From Ancylostoma caninum (lineage: Eukaryota > Nematoda > Chromadorea > Rhabditida > Ancylostomatidae): DNA of 64,000 nt. Below, in pieces: positions 21,650 to 34,107 of the stretch. Position numbers and translations under genes: made by a program. The stretch covers positions 1,116,001-1,180,000 of the forward strand of contig JBAJFG010000073.1 of NCBI GenBank assembly GCA_037903475.1, in the 5' to 3' direction. Position 1 is the first letter of the stretch. Every line of letters begins with the position of its first letter. The notes under the pieces are model-generated. The model was given only the letters and a program-made list of their open reading frames with translations, was not told the DNA's origin and did not search any database.

Positions 21650-22780
21650 TCTGATTCCACACCCGATTCAGTACGAGCACGTCATGTCGAGTATGGGTTT
21701 CTGTAATAATTCTCTTAATTTTCTGTGACGAGTGAGGAAACGAAGTGCGTTAAATGGCTGTGCTCCAATTGAAGCTTTCCTCGTATCACGTCGAACACGA
21801 CGAAAAGACTCGACCGTGCCAGTTGCTCTGCCTGAAAATAACATCCTGAATCTGAGTAGCTGGTATCTACTGGATCGTGTATGCAACGGGCTTCGGGATC
21901 ATCACAGAAATCGAGCACAGTGAGCAAGCTGAGCTGCAGAACCGCAGCCATGATCCGTCTTCATGTCTCTCAAGTTCTGTGACAGATTCATTATAGCCGA
22001 TTCAATTATTTCTTCCTCTGAAAATGAAGAGGGATGACCAAAACAGTGATGATCAACAAGCCTCCACAAACCACAAACTTATATAAGTCACAGATCCTCT
22101 TATAGCTACACATTGTGCTCTACGCCGGTTCCTTCTTTCCTGTTGTCGATGGATGAATGACAGCCACTCCGATATAAGTATGTCATGAACAACATCTTGT
22201 ACAGTAGCTGAAAAGACTCCCATTCTTGCAGTTATAGCGACTAAGCTCATGGAAGCGAACGAACTTAGTAGGCAGAGTTACTTTGTTAGGTAAAGGTAGC
22301 AAACGGAAGAGAAAGACAAAAGCCTACGTTCATCTTCAAAAATTACACGAAGAAGATCCGTACGCTGTTGCTCGGTGAAAAATGTAAGTGGGAGTTTAGC
22401 TAGCTGACGAATAGCTGCGGCGCGGACCTGCAAGCGGTGAAACTGCTATTGTTCACAGTTGTAATAACGCGAATTTTACCCAAGTGAGGAATTCAAACAT
22501 AAACAAAGAAGTGGAAGCACATTCAGCTACTGGCTACAGTTAAGTTCTGTTAGTCCATATAATAGTAATTCATGGAATTGCGCTGCGTGCCATTGCGCGC
22601 CCCAATGCGAAGAAGCGCGCCCCGGCAAGGCGCGAGAATCGAGACGATTTTTGAATTGTCGTTCTGATTCTTTATATTATAGATCATTAAGATGGAGTGT
22701 ACTAAATGCTTGCAGATTTCGTTATTGACATGTGTAAACCTGCTGACATTGGATCGTTTCCTTCGGCTTTCTAGAAAACG
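21650..22780. other. no confident gene
   Basis: Minus-strand frames at 21715-21951 (a hydrophobic start MAAVLQLSLLTVL) and 22053-22250 could be exon pieces, each with an internal TTTTCAG, but neither shows a full exon. A GC-rich GCGCGCCCC block lies at about 22590-22635. Confidence 0.35.
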
Positions 22781-22799
22781 TTCAAATCTATGGTGGGAG

Positions 22800-24190
22800 T
22801 TTCATTCATTTATAGGTTCTTTTATAGTTCAAATTTTTTTAGTGTTTACTGTTTCTCTGTGTCATTTCATTTTACCAGGAAATATGTGGTGTTGAAGAAA
22901 ATTTTGAAGAGTATATAAACGTGGTTTGTTGAGCAGCACCGTTTACATTTCATTCCGGTTAGCTTCCGGCAATCAATGCCTTCTTCATGCCTTAATTTTC
23001 ATACAATACAATAAAACATCATCGGCATGCAAACAAGCACAAGCAAATTGATAGCATTACCGTATGATGAGACAAGAAAAGATGACCCTAGTGCCAGCAC
23101 AGTGATGATAACCTATACAAGAGAACTTACTGTAACTGAACGAAAAGAGTTGACTACAAAGAAGGAATGGAGCCTCACCCCTCTCTGGCGATGGTAGAGT
23201 GGGTGTTAGTGGGACCAGGACGTGAGTGAGCCAAGCAGTCTAATCAGCTGATCAAGCGCAACACTTCTTTTAGCTCCTCTTTGGTGTTTATTTCTGGTTC
23301 GTTCCTTTTTATTATATTTCCTTGGCTTCCATTATCTTTCTCTCCAACGTCCTCGTAAGGTTACGGTGGAGAACACGGACCGTGAATACAGAGGGTGGTT
23401 CATTCGTGTGTCTTAGAGTTCGATACATCGAAAAACTTTCTTTCGGGTATAAAGCAGGGTTTGCCAACGCACGTATGTGTTCATCTAGCCTCCTGTGCAG
23501 CGGCCTCATCGTTTCACCGATATACGTTTCACCACATCCAGCGCTTTTGATCATATATACAGTGCCCCGAAGGTCGCAGATCTTCTCTTTAGTGCAGTAA
23601 TGACAGTCCGTTCCGAGGCACTTATTCTCGTAAGTGCTTGTGGACGTGAGCAGGTCTTTCAATGTCGGTGGAGTGCGAAACACTAGTCGAATGGGCAGTC
23701 GCGATTCTCTTACACCATGATTTATTTTCCGAGCACATATGGAAGGGCGAGTGTCAAGCTATCCACAGTTTGAATGTGGGAACTAACTTCGTGGAATTTG
23801 TACACGGTACCCATTTTCATCGAGTATGCGAGCAACGTCATTTTCTGTTGCAGAGTCCCTTGTCGTGCACAATCGATCTTTGGTGTTAAGGAAGTTCCGC
23901 ACCACATTTGCTTTCACAAAGCCTGGGTCAGCACTTCTCGAGGGGATCAAGATGTTGCGTGATGCTGGTTTGCTGTGCCTGAAATATTCCGTTTGACCAT
24001 CAACGATCCTTATCTTCGTGTTTGGAAACGGAAGAAATTCTAGTATAAACTGCTATAAATTGTTGAATTCTTTGTTTTTGTTTCTGTTCATTGTTTATTT
24101 AGTGCGTATTTGTTTCTCTGTGTTATTTCAATGTGCCAGGAAATGTGTTGGAGAAAACGGTTGAGGAATATATAAATTGTTGAGGAACTA
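22800..24190 (-). mobile_element. Penelope-like retroelement remnant
   Basis: Minus-strand pieces give the end of a Penelope-type reverse transcriptase and then a GIY-YIG endonuclease domain. The coding part is flanked on both sides by related sequence of about 100 bp (22840-22935 and 24085-24185: TTTCTCTGTG...CCAGGAAAT...GAGGAATATATAAA), which resembles the terminal repeats of this class. It is truncated upstream and not intact. Confidence 0.72.
23312..24050 (-). pseudogene. Penelope-like RT C-terminus plus GIY-YIG endonuclease
   Basis: The upstream part (24050-23690) in more than one frame carries the post-catalytic segment typical of Penelope RTs: FLPFPNTKI, SRNIL, GFVKANVVRNFLNTKDRLC. 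The 123-codon frame 23683-23312 follows: FRTPPTLKDLL, a Cys cluster (CLGTDCHYC), then GTVYMIKSAGCGETYIGET with R and H at RPLHRRLDEH. That is the GIY-YIG pattern with T-V-Y in place of G-I-Y. In such elements this domain nicks target DNA. The catalytic RT core is absent from this copy. Confidence 0.75.
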
Positions 24191-25320
24191 AGACGCTGTT
24201 TAATGCTCAAAACATGATCGCGATTCATGAGGAGGCTATGCGGGGGGAGACGTCATCGAGACTCTATTAGACGGCTTGGAAAGTGGCAAAAATTTGGAAA
24301 GGTCGAGTACTTTTAGTGAATATACCTGGTAACGGAAATTCACGCAGTTCTCTATAATATAGACACTACCACATCTACCTGCAGACAGTCAAGGTGTTTG
24401 CTCTGCTTTCAGATGACGCGCTCAATTCCAGAGTCAATAGGATGCGAAGCGTTCACGCTATTGCTCTTAAACACAGTGTTGATGGATATGTTAAATACAT
24501 TTCGAAGAAGAACGGAAGCCTTAATTACAATATTAATGTGATGTTTTCTCGTGAAGCATTGTTTATTTCAGTGTGCGTATCATCTATAAAGGAGCTGTGT
24601 GCCGGAGATACATAGGGGAAATGCTGGACTGCACTCAATAGAGTACCGTTGGTTTCCGAACTGACGTCCGCAAAATGAAGAGCTTGGTCATATAGTGCCT
24701 TCTGGACGCACATCGAATAGCCACGCATTGCTTATTGCTTATTCCTACATCACCCTATGACCCTTAGACGAAAATGGGTTCATTCGGGTGCTGCTCTAGA
24801 GAAGTACTTAGTCGAAGATCCACTTGATGACCATGATGGTAAGGTCTGAGATCCACATTCGGATGAATTTACGAATATTCTTGCATGCTGACTGAACATG
24901 GCCTTCTTATGCATGCGCAATGTAACAGACAATTTTATTACGTGTATTACACGTAAATCTTCCCTAATAGGAAATGCTTTTGAAATCGAATTATGTGATG
25001 GTTCATATTTTATTAGCATGTTTCACCACGGCTTTCCTGCGTAACATGTGGATATGTATATATGCACCAAATGCGAGCCTAAATAAAACGTTACGTTATT
25101 CTGAGATATCTCTTTTGTTGAGTTGTTCACGTTTTCAATTGACACCTTAATCAGTTCATCAGCTTTCATGTACTAAATGATCTCTTGAAATATTTGGACA
25201 CTTTTCCTTGTTGAAGGTCAGCAAACTAATAAAGGTAGGTGTTTGCATCTCCAACGTGAGCAATCAGACGCTGCATAGGTAATCCTTTGTGCTAATTACA
25301 CTGTATACAGGGTATGATCT
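24190..25320 (+). repeat. dispersed duplicated segment, copy 2
   Basis: Counterpart of 18740-19700. It holds about 240 bp of extra AT-rich sequence near 24905-25145 that copy 1 lacks. A 73-codon plus-strand frame (24394-24615) is open here after a CTACCTGCAG acceptor (about 24383), and a second TTATTTCAG lies at about 24570. The same positions in copy 1 are mutated. The product is not recognised. Confidence 0.6.
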
Positions 25321-26200
25321 GTTTCAATTTTAACAGTAATGTTTGCAATGATTACTCTTAGAGATTATATTTCCAGGTTGTCTCTTCATTCTTGAAGTGC
25401 TTTCCGATTACAGAACCGGTAATACCGACTGTGCATAAGTAGCTCAACACTGGCCCTTTTCAAGGATTTGCACAGTTTTGTACTGCTAAAATAGGTTGAG
25501 AATACCACACACTCACATCAAGTGCAGGGCACGCATTTGTATGTTTATCACGTTTTTAACGTTTGCTCAGACAAAATGTCGGAAGGACCGCTGCAGAAAG
25601 AGGTCGCGCTCATGTGGTTGAGAGGTTCTCTGAATCTTCAAGAAACTGATTCTGCAGCACACCTGCAGTAACCTTATGTGAAAAATATTCATATTCATGA
25701 TCAGCGCGTGAAACAATGTCCCTCGTACCACCACTGTAAAGATTCTGAAAGAAGAATTATTTCTATAATGGGCCTACAGTAGCGCTACAGTACTGTACTA
25801 CGGTAGAAAATGAGCACCATACTTGTGACCAGCCCGTGAAATGACCACCTCCCTGTCAAATAAGCACGAGGATGCACATCGATGCATAACACACATGAAT
25901 CCATGCAAAACCCACGTTACCTCATGCAAAACCGATGCAGAACCCATGCAAAACCCTGTTCATAAACCGTGTTTTGCATGGGATCTGCACGAGTGTGCAT
26001 GACTTATTCGTGGGATTTGCATCTTTCAATAAGATGCAGAACACGGTTTCTAGATCTCCTAGAGTACCTTGCAACACTTTTTCCACATCCGTTATATTAG
26101 CATTTGTGTTTGTCACGTGGAGTTAAAAGAACCTCCGGGGTGGTAACCTTACCTGTTTCAGAGTAGTGTCTGCTGCCGTTCTAGCTCCTGCCACGCGAAG
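25321..26200. other. no gene; ATGCAAAACC-type short repeats at 25870-26060
   Basis: About 12 diverged copies of a GCATGGGTTTTGCATG-like word occur, facing both ways, so the stretch can fold. The same word family recurs at 60120-60340. A PolIII or gene signature was not found. Confidence 0.5.
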
Positions 26201-26230
26201 CTGTACTCGCCTACGACTGGTATCGCAGCC

Positions 26231-29200
26231 ATGGAACAAGTCCTGCGCTCTCTGGCAGAGGAAGCTCAGTGCTCGGAAAGCGAAACAACTGTGAGCTCAT
26301 CCCAGCGCCGCAGCGGGGTCGCTGCAACGCAGGGCAGCTTCTCCGTCGCAGGTGTTGGACAAGCCCCACACAAAAATTGTCAGCGAAGCGAGCCTAACCC
26401 GCCCGCCGTGGGCACGCCATTGGGTCAACCACAGGTGCCACAAAACCGTGCACTTCTAAACAATCAAGCCTCGCCTATAATAAGCTGACAGATGTCCAGC
26501 AATCATGAAACGCACTGTATAACTACTCGCAGCAGCCATCAATATAACGACAGTAGAAAGGTAATTTTTGCGCAAGCACAGCTTCTTCAATTTTGCTTGA
26601 GAAACAAACGACCAACACAGTTGCTGGCCTCTGTCCAGTAGCAATCGTTCTGATATCAGTTCACTAGCAGGACTGACCGTGAGCGATCGTGGTTTATTCC
26701 TATCCTGCATACTCGTTGCATTATTATATAATAGTTCGGCATCTACTTACCGCTTATATAGTGTATGTCGGATCAGTAGAAGCTTCTCTGGTCTTCATAG
26801 AACGACTATTATATCAATTGAAACTCCTTCTGAAGGGAGTTATGGTGACGATCATTATCCATAGCCACTTGATCAGGTGTATTTGAGCTATTTTAAGTGA
26901 TTAATCTTCTCGGCCAGCATGTCGTTTGCATGCATTCCAGCAGAATCTCAGGCTAAACAGGATGATCTTTCGATGTACGACGAAAGTACGCCGCCGTACG
27001 TGAAGATTATTCTCAAAACTTACTGACACCGGAAACCAAGTAGACGCTGCCCGTTCTTGGTGTATGAAAATGACCGAGGAGAACGCCACAGTTAAGAATG
27101 AGAACTCTGGATCAAGAAACTTGTGGAGCAAAAAGATAGTCATTTCCGTAGAGTTTGAAATCGAACCAATCGGGGTCTGTTTCCTCCTAAGATTCTCAAA
27201 ATCTTGGTGACTCATTCACACATATGCATGGATCCGAAAGACGCAGATCAACAGTCGTTTCGGGTCTGCCAGAATCAACCTCCCATTCATAGGTAGAGCG
27301 ATCAAATCATAATTTCCAGTATGTGTGCTCCATACTTAACCATCTGGAGATGGAATATTAACCCTGTTGCGTTTATCGTATGGGAAAACCATCCCAACTC
27401 GAGGAAGTCGAGGAAGCATTGTCAAGTAGTATTACCTAACCACTGGTTTCAAGTACTTGCTGTAAAACGTGTCTCAGCTTACGAAGTTGCTCACATAAAG
27501 GTATCTATCCCCGTTCTTCACTGACCTAAGAAGAGAGAGAGATCGCCAATGTGAGGCACGTCGTTCTAAGTTCAAGCTTAATTGCCAATCCACTCCTAAT
27601 TCTCAGAATGCTTTATCAGAGCCAGATTCCTTTTCAGATGTAAATCACCCCAACAGTACCTCGGAAAAGCGCTGAATATTCCGTGGTTTCCATCAATGTC
27701 TACTAACAAACATCCGCTCACTTGTCAAAAATGTTGATTCATGATTCACTTACTGCCATCGTTGGTAAAGAAAATTACGACCTGATCATTCTGTGTGAAA
27801 CGTGGGCCCGTAGTAAAGTGTCATGTCGGTGAGATGAACTCCAAAACTCACCACCACGCTTTGGGAGATGATTGCATGCCAGGCACGCCAGCTCACTTCC
27901 ACGGGATATAGGATAGCAGATCATTGCCACCCACGTCACTGCTAGAGCTTGCGGTTTTTATAAAATACCCGCTCTTCTAAACAGTTGTGTTTGGCGAGTC
28001 TGTGTTTGATTCATATGGAATAATAGCTTGTGACATACTGCTCAACTCAACAGAGTTACGGGTTATAGGAGTCTATACAGCCCCTCGAGAGCGAATTGTC
28101 CTTCGAGCTACTCTGATCAATTTTTAAAGGCCATTAGTGATTTATCTTCATGCCAAAATTTATGCGTCATAGCTGGGGACTTTAAGTGTCAGTGTCTCAC
28201 CTCATGATGGGTATCGAGATATTAATGGAATCTGGTCCTACTCGACGCGCTAATTCCAACGATGTGCTTGAAATGTGAAAGAACGGTTAAAAACTCCTAT
28301 TTTAAATGCCAAATTGAATATTGGAGCGGACGAGTTCCGTTGCTAGGAAGCTAGCAAAAGCGGAGCTGAGAAGTTAAGGTTTCACATAAAAATGAACTTC
28401 TAAGCAGTGGCTACTGTCAACTGATCAAGTACTGCCGTTACGAAGAAACATGCCCCACTCTCAGCTAGCTCTTGCTGCAGAATGAAGCCTCTCGTCCACT
28501 GGTCGAGAATTTCAAAATTTCAAAGAAACCCGTAACTTCTAAGGTTTCCGTTTTCACGAAACTTGAAGTACACCTTTGTACTCAGCGGCTCGCTTATTTT
28601 CGACCGACCTGGAAATCTTGGACGCCGTCGAGCCGAGACACTGTCTCTAATTAACCTTCTTTCAATTGACTGAACACAGACTGACAATCGCACTAATGCA
28701 ATGTGATTAAAATCCCTCGAAAATTCCGTCAACCATGGTTTCTCCCAACTCGTTTCCTTCACAACAAGGGGCAACTCATGCCTTGATCTCCTATTCTGCA
28801 ATGACCCATCTCTGGTTACATCCACTCACGATGAACTAGCAATCGGGTGTGATGATCACTCAACAACAAACTTCTCATTACCAATCCCAAAAACAAGTGA
28901 TAAAGAGTATCCCCAGACTTCGCCAGCAAAAATCTGACAAAAGGCCATATCTCCCGCGCCACCTCTACAGAAAGCATAGAGAAAACTTATAGAATTATGC
29001 AGGCCGGCTAAACTCTAGAACTAGCTGGTTTCGCTATCAACAACTCATGAATCAAACTCAAAAAGCTAACTAGATATAACGCGTACCTATAGAAAAAGAC
29101 TATTAAAAAAGGTAGTTTATAAAATACTTAATGTTAGATTACATGACAAACCTCGGATAAGGACGTTAATTACAATAACTACGCTAAAAAGAGAGCGATT

Positions 29201-29945
29201 CTTAACACAGGTAAGGCGGAAATGTTAGAAAATTCATTTGAAAGCGTTTGCTCTGCTCATGACCGATCAGATAGCAGCGGTGTTTCTTTGAATAGTAATG
29301 TCGAAACAATAATTAATGATACCGATGATTCTTGTCCCTGATGTTATAAAGGTGACATCATTGATATCCTTCCCACTTGGTCCTCCCCACCTGATTCCCT
29401 TTTCAACCTAAGCCCAATTCGTGCTGAAATCCCACAGAAATGGAAACATGTCATTGTCCTTCCCTTTTCCAAAAAAAAACACCATATTCTGACTCACTGA
29501 ACTACAGGCCTATTAGTTTAATTTCGATTTTCGCCCAAATCTTTGAAAAAAAAATAATGAAAAAAAATATTTTGTGAAATCTCTTGATGAACATAAAATA
29601 ATATCGGAGTGCCAACATGGCTTCTCCATACAAAGGTTAACAAAAACATCATTGCTCAAATCGATGAATAATTGGACTATTGCACATGAAACAGGGAAAA
29701 GCAGAAGATTTCAAGTTATTGTTGGCAAATCCATCTCCTCTTTACGAGCAATTACGTGGTGTACCTCCAGGAGGTGTGCTTCCATCAATATTTAACATAT
29801 TCACAGCGGGCCTACCATCGAAACTAGAACTTTTCTGTGTTACATGTAATTTGTTTGCTGACGACCTTAAAATTTATCGCACTCTTCGAAATGAAGAATA
29901 TACTATCAATCTCCAGCTAGTATTTGATCGAGTCCTTCACTAGTC
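26231..29945 (+). mobile_element. decayed CR1/Jockey-like LINE
   Basis: Plus-strand pieces in order: a GC-rich start with an 85-codon frame at 26231-26488 (its membership is uncertain). Then an ORF1-like segment from about 27240 with VVSGLPEST, YRMGKP and EERDRQCEARR words. Then an APE-type endonuclease (NIRSLVKNVDS near 27720, YDLIILCETWA near 27780, VIAGDFK near 28165). Then reverse transcriptase (NYRPISL near 29505, QHGFS near 29620, GVPPGGVLPSIFNIF near 29760, FADDLKIY near 29855). Frameshifts and stops are many; it is inactive. The motif spacing fits CR1-type elements, in which the catalytic FADD is usual. Confidence 0.8.
29574..29943 (+). pseudogene. LINE reverse transcriptase fragment
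   Basis: Two overlapping plus-strand frames hold the finger and palm motifs: EHKIISECQHGFS, then GVPPGGVLPSIFNIF (motif B) and LFADDLKIY (motif C with both aspartates). The catalytic residues remain, but the frame is interrupted on both sides. Confidence 0.78.
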
Positions 29946-30134
29946 TAAAATAAATGAACTACTCATATCTGTCCATAAAACACACGCCATGTGTATCGAA
30001 AAAACATTCCAAAAACCCGATTATCTAGTAGAAGGAACGAGCGGATTTTTATTACACAGCATTGCACGTTACCATAATTGCAATGTGGTACATACTTATG
30101 AATGGATATGTATCTATGAATGCATATGATTCCT

Positions 30135-30330
30135 AGGCGTGCATGCAAATGCAGTCCAAAGCACGTCGTTTCGGAGCAGATAGTGCATTGAACGTTTGGA
30201 TTCTTCATTCTTGCACGCAAATGCAGCCTAAAGAGCGTTCACTCCTGGAAACGGGAGCATTGAACGTCTGGATTCCTCAGTCTCGCACACAAATGCAGTC
30301 CAAAGCACGTTTTCTAGCAACAGTAGCTTG
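30135..30330 (+). repeat. short tandem repeat, about 75-bp unit, three copies
   Basis: The block GCAAATGCAG[TC]C[CT]AAAG[CA][AG]CGTT with ATTGAACGT[TC]TGGATTC recurs three times, and the single word ATGCAGTCCAAAGCACGT recurs again at about 30448. No gene is seen. Confidence 0.7.
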
Positions 30331-30536
30331 TTTTTGAAGGTGTTAGCGGATATATGAGAAAGCCTGTTGTAGACATGTCATAATGACATGTCTAACTAGA
30401 ATGCTATTCTTTTCAATACTCGTCATTCTGTGCTCATCGTCAGCTACAATGCAGTCCAAAGCACGTCAGTACGCTCTGATTTTTCTCCGCCATTGTCCTG
30501 CTACTCTATCAGTAGGGCATTAGGTTGCCCACCCAT

Positions 30537-30819
30537 CAGTGGCGGACGCAGAAAGTGGGCGGGAGGGGTGGCGTGGGAAGAAAAGTGGGGTCTCCGCCGT
30601 TTTGGGGACCCAGACGGAAAATAAAATTAATAATAATATTAATTATAATAATAAACAGTAAATAAAAAATATATTAAAAATAATAATAAAAATAAACAAT
30701 TAAAAATAAACTAACACAAGATTTTTATTTGTATTGTAAAGTAATTTCGAAAATTTGGCGACCCATTCTCGGGGGGGGGCACGCGCCCCCCCCGCCCCCC
30801 CTCCCTGCGTCCGCCACTG
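30537..30819. mobile_element. hAT-type MITE with perfect 8-bp target duplication
   Basis: 283 bp. It starts CAGTGGCGGACGCAG and ends CTGCGTCCGCCACTG (inverted), and is flanked on both sides by CCACCCAT (30529-30536 and 30820-30827). The interior is an AT-rich (AATAAT)-like tract followed by a G/C homopolymer hairpin. The left 170 bp recur at 58249. No coding capacity. Confidence 0.92.
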
Positions 30820-30834
30820 CCACCCATTTATTTC

Positions 30835-32280
30835 AGAAATATCAACACTATATCCTACAATAATACGAATGAACGGAGTACTATTGAGGTATTCGACAAC
30901 TGTTCGAACATGAGTTCTCCCAATGATTGGAAAGAGCATAGTCATGCAAAACTGCACAACTACAACATTGCAATCATCGACACCAGGCTTCGAACATCGA
31001 CTGTCGCTGCCTCACTATTCTCTCATATACTTTATTCCCAAAAAATGCCACAGGATAAATTTTTTCTGTCATAGATAAGAAACTTACAATGTTTTCGCTA
31101 TCTGTGCAGTGCGACTCCTCTACTCGTAGTCGACCGTTTCGGCAGAGCTAAACGGCATCATACATCTGGAACAATGAAGCCAGCATGTGCTGCAGCTATC
31201 AAACGAGGAGATGTCTCACCACCCCTTTGTATTCATTGTCTAAAAAATACCATAAAATACAAAGGGCTTAAGGAGCTTAGCTAGCGGAAATTAAACCCTC
31301 TCCTATTTTGTGAGCAATGGCAGTAGGAAACTGTATCGCAGGACAGAGGCAAATATCATGGGCGAATTGAAGGTAATCCAGCCGAAATTCCGTTGTGCAG
31401 TCTATCTCATCGTCGTGAACAAGAATGGTACGATGATCAAGAATTCAAATTCCTCGAAGAAAACAACAATTTAGAAAAACAGCAGCTCGATTGGAGTGCA
31501 TGCCTCGGAAGCTGTCAAAGCGGATCTCCACTCTTTAGCGTGAAGAAACTTGACGCTTTAGTGAGCTTGTTCTGTGCCCAGAGGCCATTGGCTTTGGATT
31601 GTTTGAGGTATTCTCTAATGACAAGGGAGCCTGATGGTAGGCATTGCATATGTAATTCAACCCATGATAGAAACTAGCTTATGCATCTGACTATTCACTA
31701 TTACTAGCGTGATTATTTCGTTAATGTAACTATAATAATGTTATATTCGGGTTTGGAAAGGATTGGAATACGATAGTGGAATGAACGCTTTAAAATTGCG
31801 CATCAGCAAAGCGTTGGAGACTGCGAAAGGGGCAGAAATTTCCAAGTCGCTAGTGCAGGGGCGGGAACGCCTAGCAAATTACATAAGAGCATTTCTTCGT
31901 GAAAATAGGCTTGATGAACAAAGTTCCGTGCACACAAAATAAGACCTCGACATAGCTCGAGCGTTCGGGTTATGCTCGTTTCGCAAACAGTAACACCGCT
32001 GCGCGGAAAGTGGGTCAAAGCCTTTCCACTAATAGTTTCCATCCTCCATTTGATAATTACATTTGTTTTATGCTCGAATGTTTTTTCTGAGAAGCTTAAT
32101 CTGTTTCGAATGCGAGCTATGCTGTTTGTATAAGTGTTGTCTCCGTTTAATTGTTTTAACTATGTTTTATTTCATTTTACGCGTATGTTTCACCTGCCCA
32201 ATCGAGAAATAAAGCTGCTGGGAGTACAAGACAGTAAACACTAACGAGTCTATTTAAGCAGACGCACGTATCCGCTCTTG
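30835..32280. other. no recognised gene; a 94-codon frame at 31393-31677
   Basis: The plus-strand frame 31393-31677 (acidic start, KKLDALVSLFC middle) has no recognised motif. It precedes Gypsy RNase H and integrase remains on the same strand, so it could belong to that element or be unrelated. Confidence 0.35.
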
Positions 32281-33230
32281 TTTTGAGATGGACTCCACAA
32301 CTTCAGAAGTACAGACTGGAAGTCCAGTATGTGGTTGGGAAGGCGAACGCCGTTGCTGATCTAACTGATTGAAGGAAATGAAAGAAAATTTAGACTACAA
32401 AAGCATATTGGAAGCGCTACACGAAGAAAAAACAGCAAAAGTGTTAATGTTCCAATGCAGACGAGCTATATTATAGCGGGCTTCACATTCGAGAGTATAT
32501 ACCTGAAAATGATCAATGAAGACGTTTCGGGAATGAAGAAGAAAGAGAAAATTTTACAAGAAGACAAATGGTTGTCAAGAACGCTTGCTGTCTGAGGAAA
32601 ACAAGAAAAGAAATACTCTTCTCGAGCCGATAAACACAAGCGCTCCTTACAAATTCATTGGTATTGATTTAATGGAGTTTTCTCTGAGAAAAGGAGATAG
32701 TATGCTCTAGTAGTAGTCACTTACGGAGTTTGCTGGAGCTTACCCGATATCACACAAGGGGGTTCGCACGGTAGCGAAGGCGCCCTTTCAACGATGGACA
32801 TGCGACGGGTGTATGTGGCCTAAAATTCTGTATTCAGATCAAGTACTTCAGTTTGTGAAAGGAGTGCTCTCTGAAATCTGTGAAATCATGGGGATTAGCC
32901 AGTCCAGTACCAGGGAGGACAATCCCCGAGAACATGGAATAACGGAGAGGATGATAGAAACCCTGACACGAATCCTTAGAAAAAAGACGGTGGTTTCTGC
33001 GGAATGGAACACCTTGCCTCCAGTAGCCGTCTTCGCATACGACTCGTTGCCACAAGAGGCAAATGGAGAAGGCCCGTTTTACATGCTGCATGCATTTGAC
33101 CCAAACTATCTATTAAATGAAATTCTGGCCGAGAATTTGATCTGGGACCTTGTTGACTATGACGACTGCAAAATAGAGCTACAGGGGTATCAAAAAGTTT
33201 CCGGCCTAAACCACTTGCAGATTAGCTACC
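32280..33230 (+). pseudogene. Ty3/Gypsy RNase H end and integrase core fragment
   Basis: RNase H-end sequence (LEVQYVVGKANAVADL near 32320) leads to an integrase start (YKFIGIDLMEF near 32650) and then a 176-codon frame from 32813. That frame has the integrase core: YSDQVLQFVKGVLSEICEIMGI (first residues of the core), NPREHGITERMIETL with the catalytic glutamate region, and FDPNY. The normal SDQGSQF is SDQVLQF here. Stops separate the pieces. Integrase similarity ends near 33200 and resumes at 35336, so about 2.1 kb of other DNA splits it. Confidence 0.78.
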
Positions 33231-34107
33231 GCGGTGTAATTTTTCAGGAAATAAATGTGCATCCCTCGAAGACCAAAACACTTCATCTTGTCACTTTATT
33301 GAACATACCCAATTTTATAAGAATTTTTATTGGCCGAATATAAACACTCAACGTAGACTTTTTTCGTTATTTGTTTTGTTACGCTGAAGTGCTGTTTCAG
33401 ATTTTCTCACGGGTTCTAGCTAGTTTCTACACCCCGTTTACAAACTTGATGAATTAGCGAAATGCATTCGCATTGTCATGAAGAAATACAATTTTGTGAA
33501 AAGGGATGTCTCAATAAAGCCTCACTTCCGTGGTTGAATTTCTGCAGTCATTCTTCTTGACTCATTTCCGAAAACGGTGGATCAAAGTAGCGTTGTAATA
33601 ATCCAGTTCGTTGGAGTTTACATGCAGGTGGTTAGATGACAAAATCTTTTCGCTATCGCACAGAACTTTGGGCAAGACATTTTCACCCCCGCTTCCTTGT
33701 TCGATCGCACTGCTCTCAGAGATCTGCCCGTCCTGACCCAGCACTCCCCGCTTGGGACTTCAAATCTTGGCAGTGAATTTGCCACTTATCGGCAGTCAAG
33801 ATACCACAGAATGTCCTTTTCGCTTTCTACAAAACTCCCAAAAATCCTCTTTGAATATTCAACTGAAATTTTCTTGTTGAACGCCGAAAAGGTTTTAGGG
33901 ACTCAATGTACCGCGAAGATTAAAATTGGTAGACGGTAGCGTAGGAAATTTCCAAAGAAAGTTTCGAATAGCTTAGGTCCTTGCACGCTTTCTGCTCCTA
34001 AACTCCTTCTGCAATGCTCAATAATTTTTCCTACAGCCGCAGTAATTTGTCCTCGTCTTGTCTCTTCTCACTGATCAGAGGTCGCTCCGTTTCTGACCGA
34101 TTGTCAG
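33230..34107. other. unassigned DNA inside the split Gypsy relic
   Basis: AT-rich. A 60-codon minus-strand frame at 33562-33744 (SNHLHVNSNELDYYNATLIH) has protein-like composition but no recognised family. It sits in DNA that separates the two integrase halves and may belong to an inserted element or to host sequence. Confidence 0.35.
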
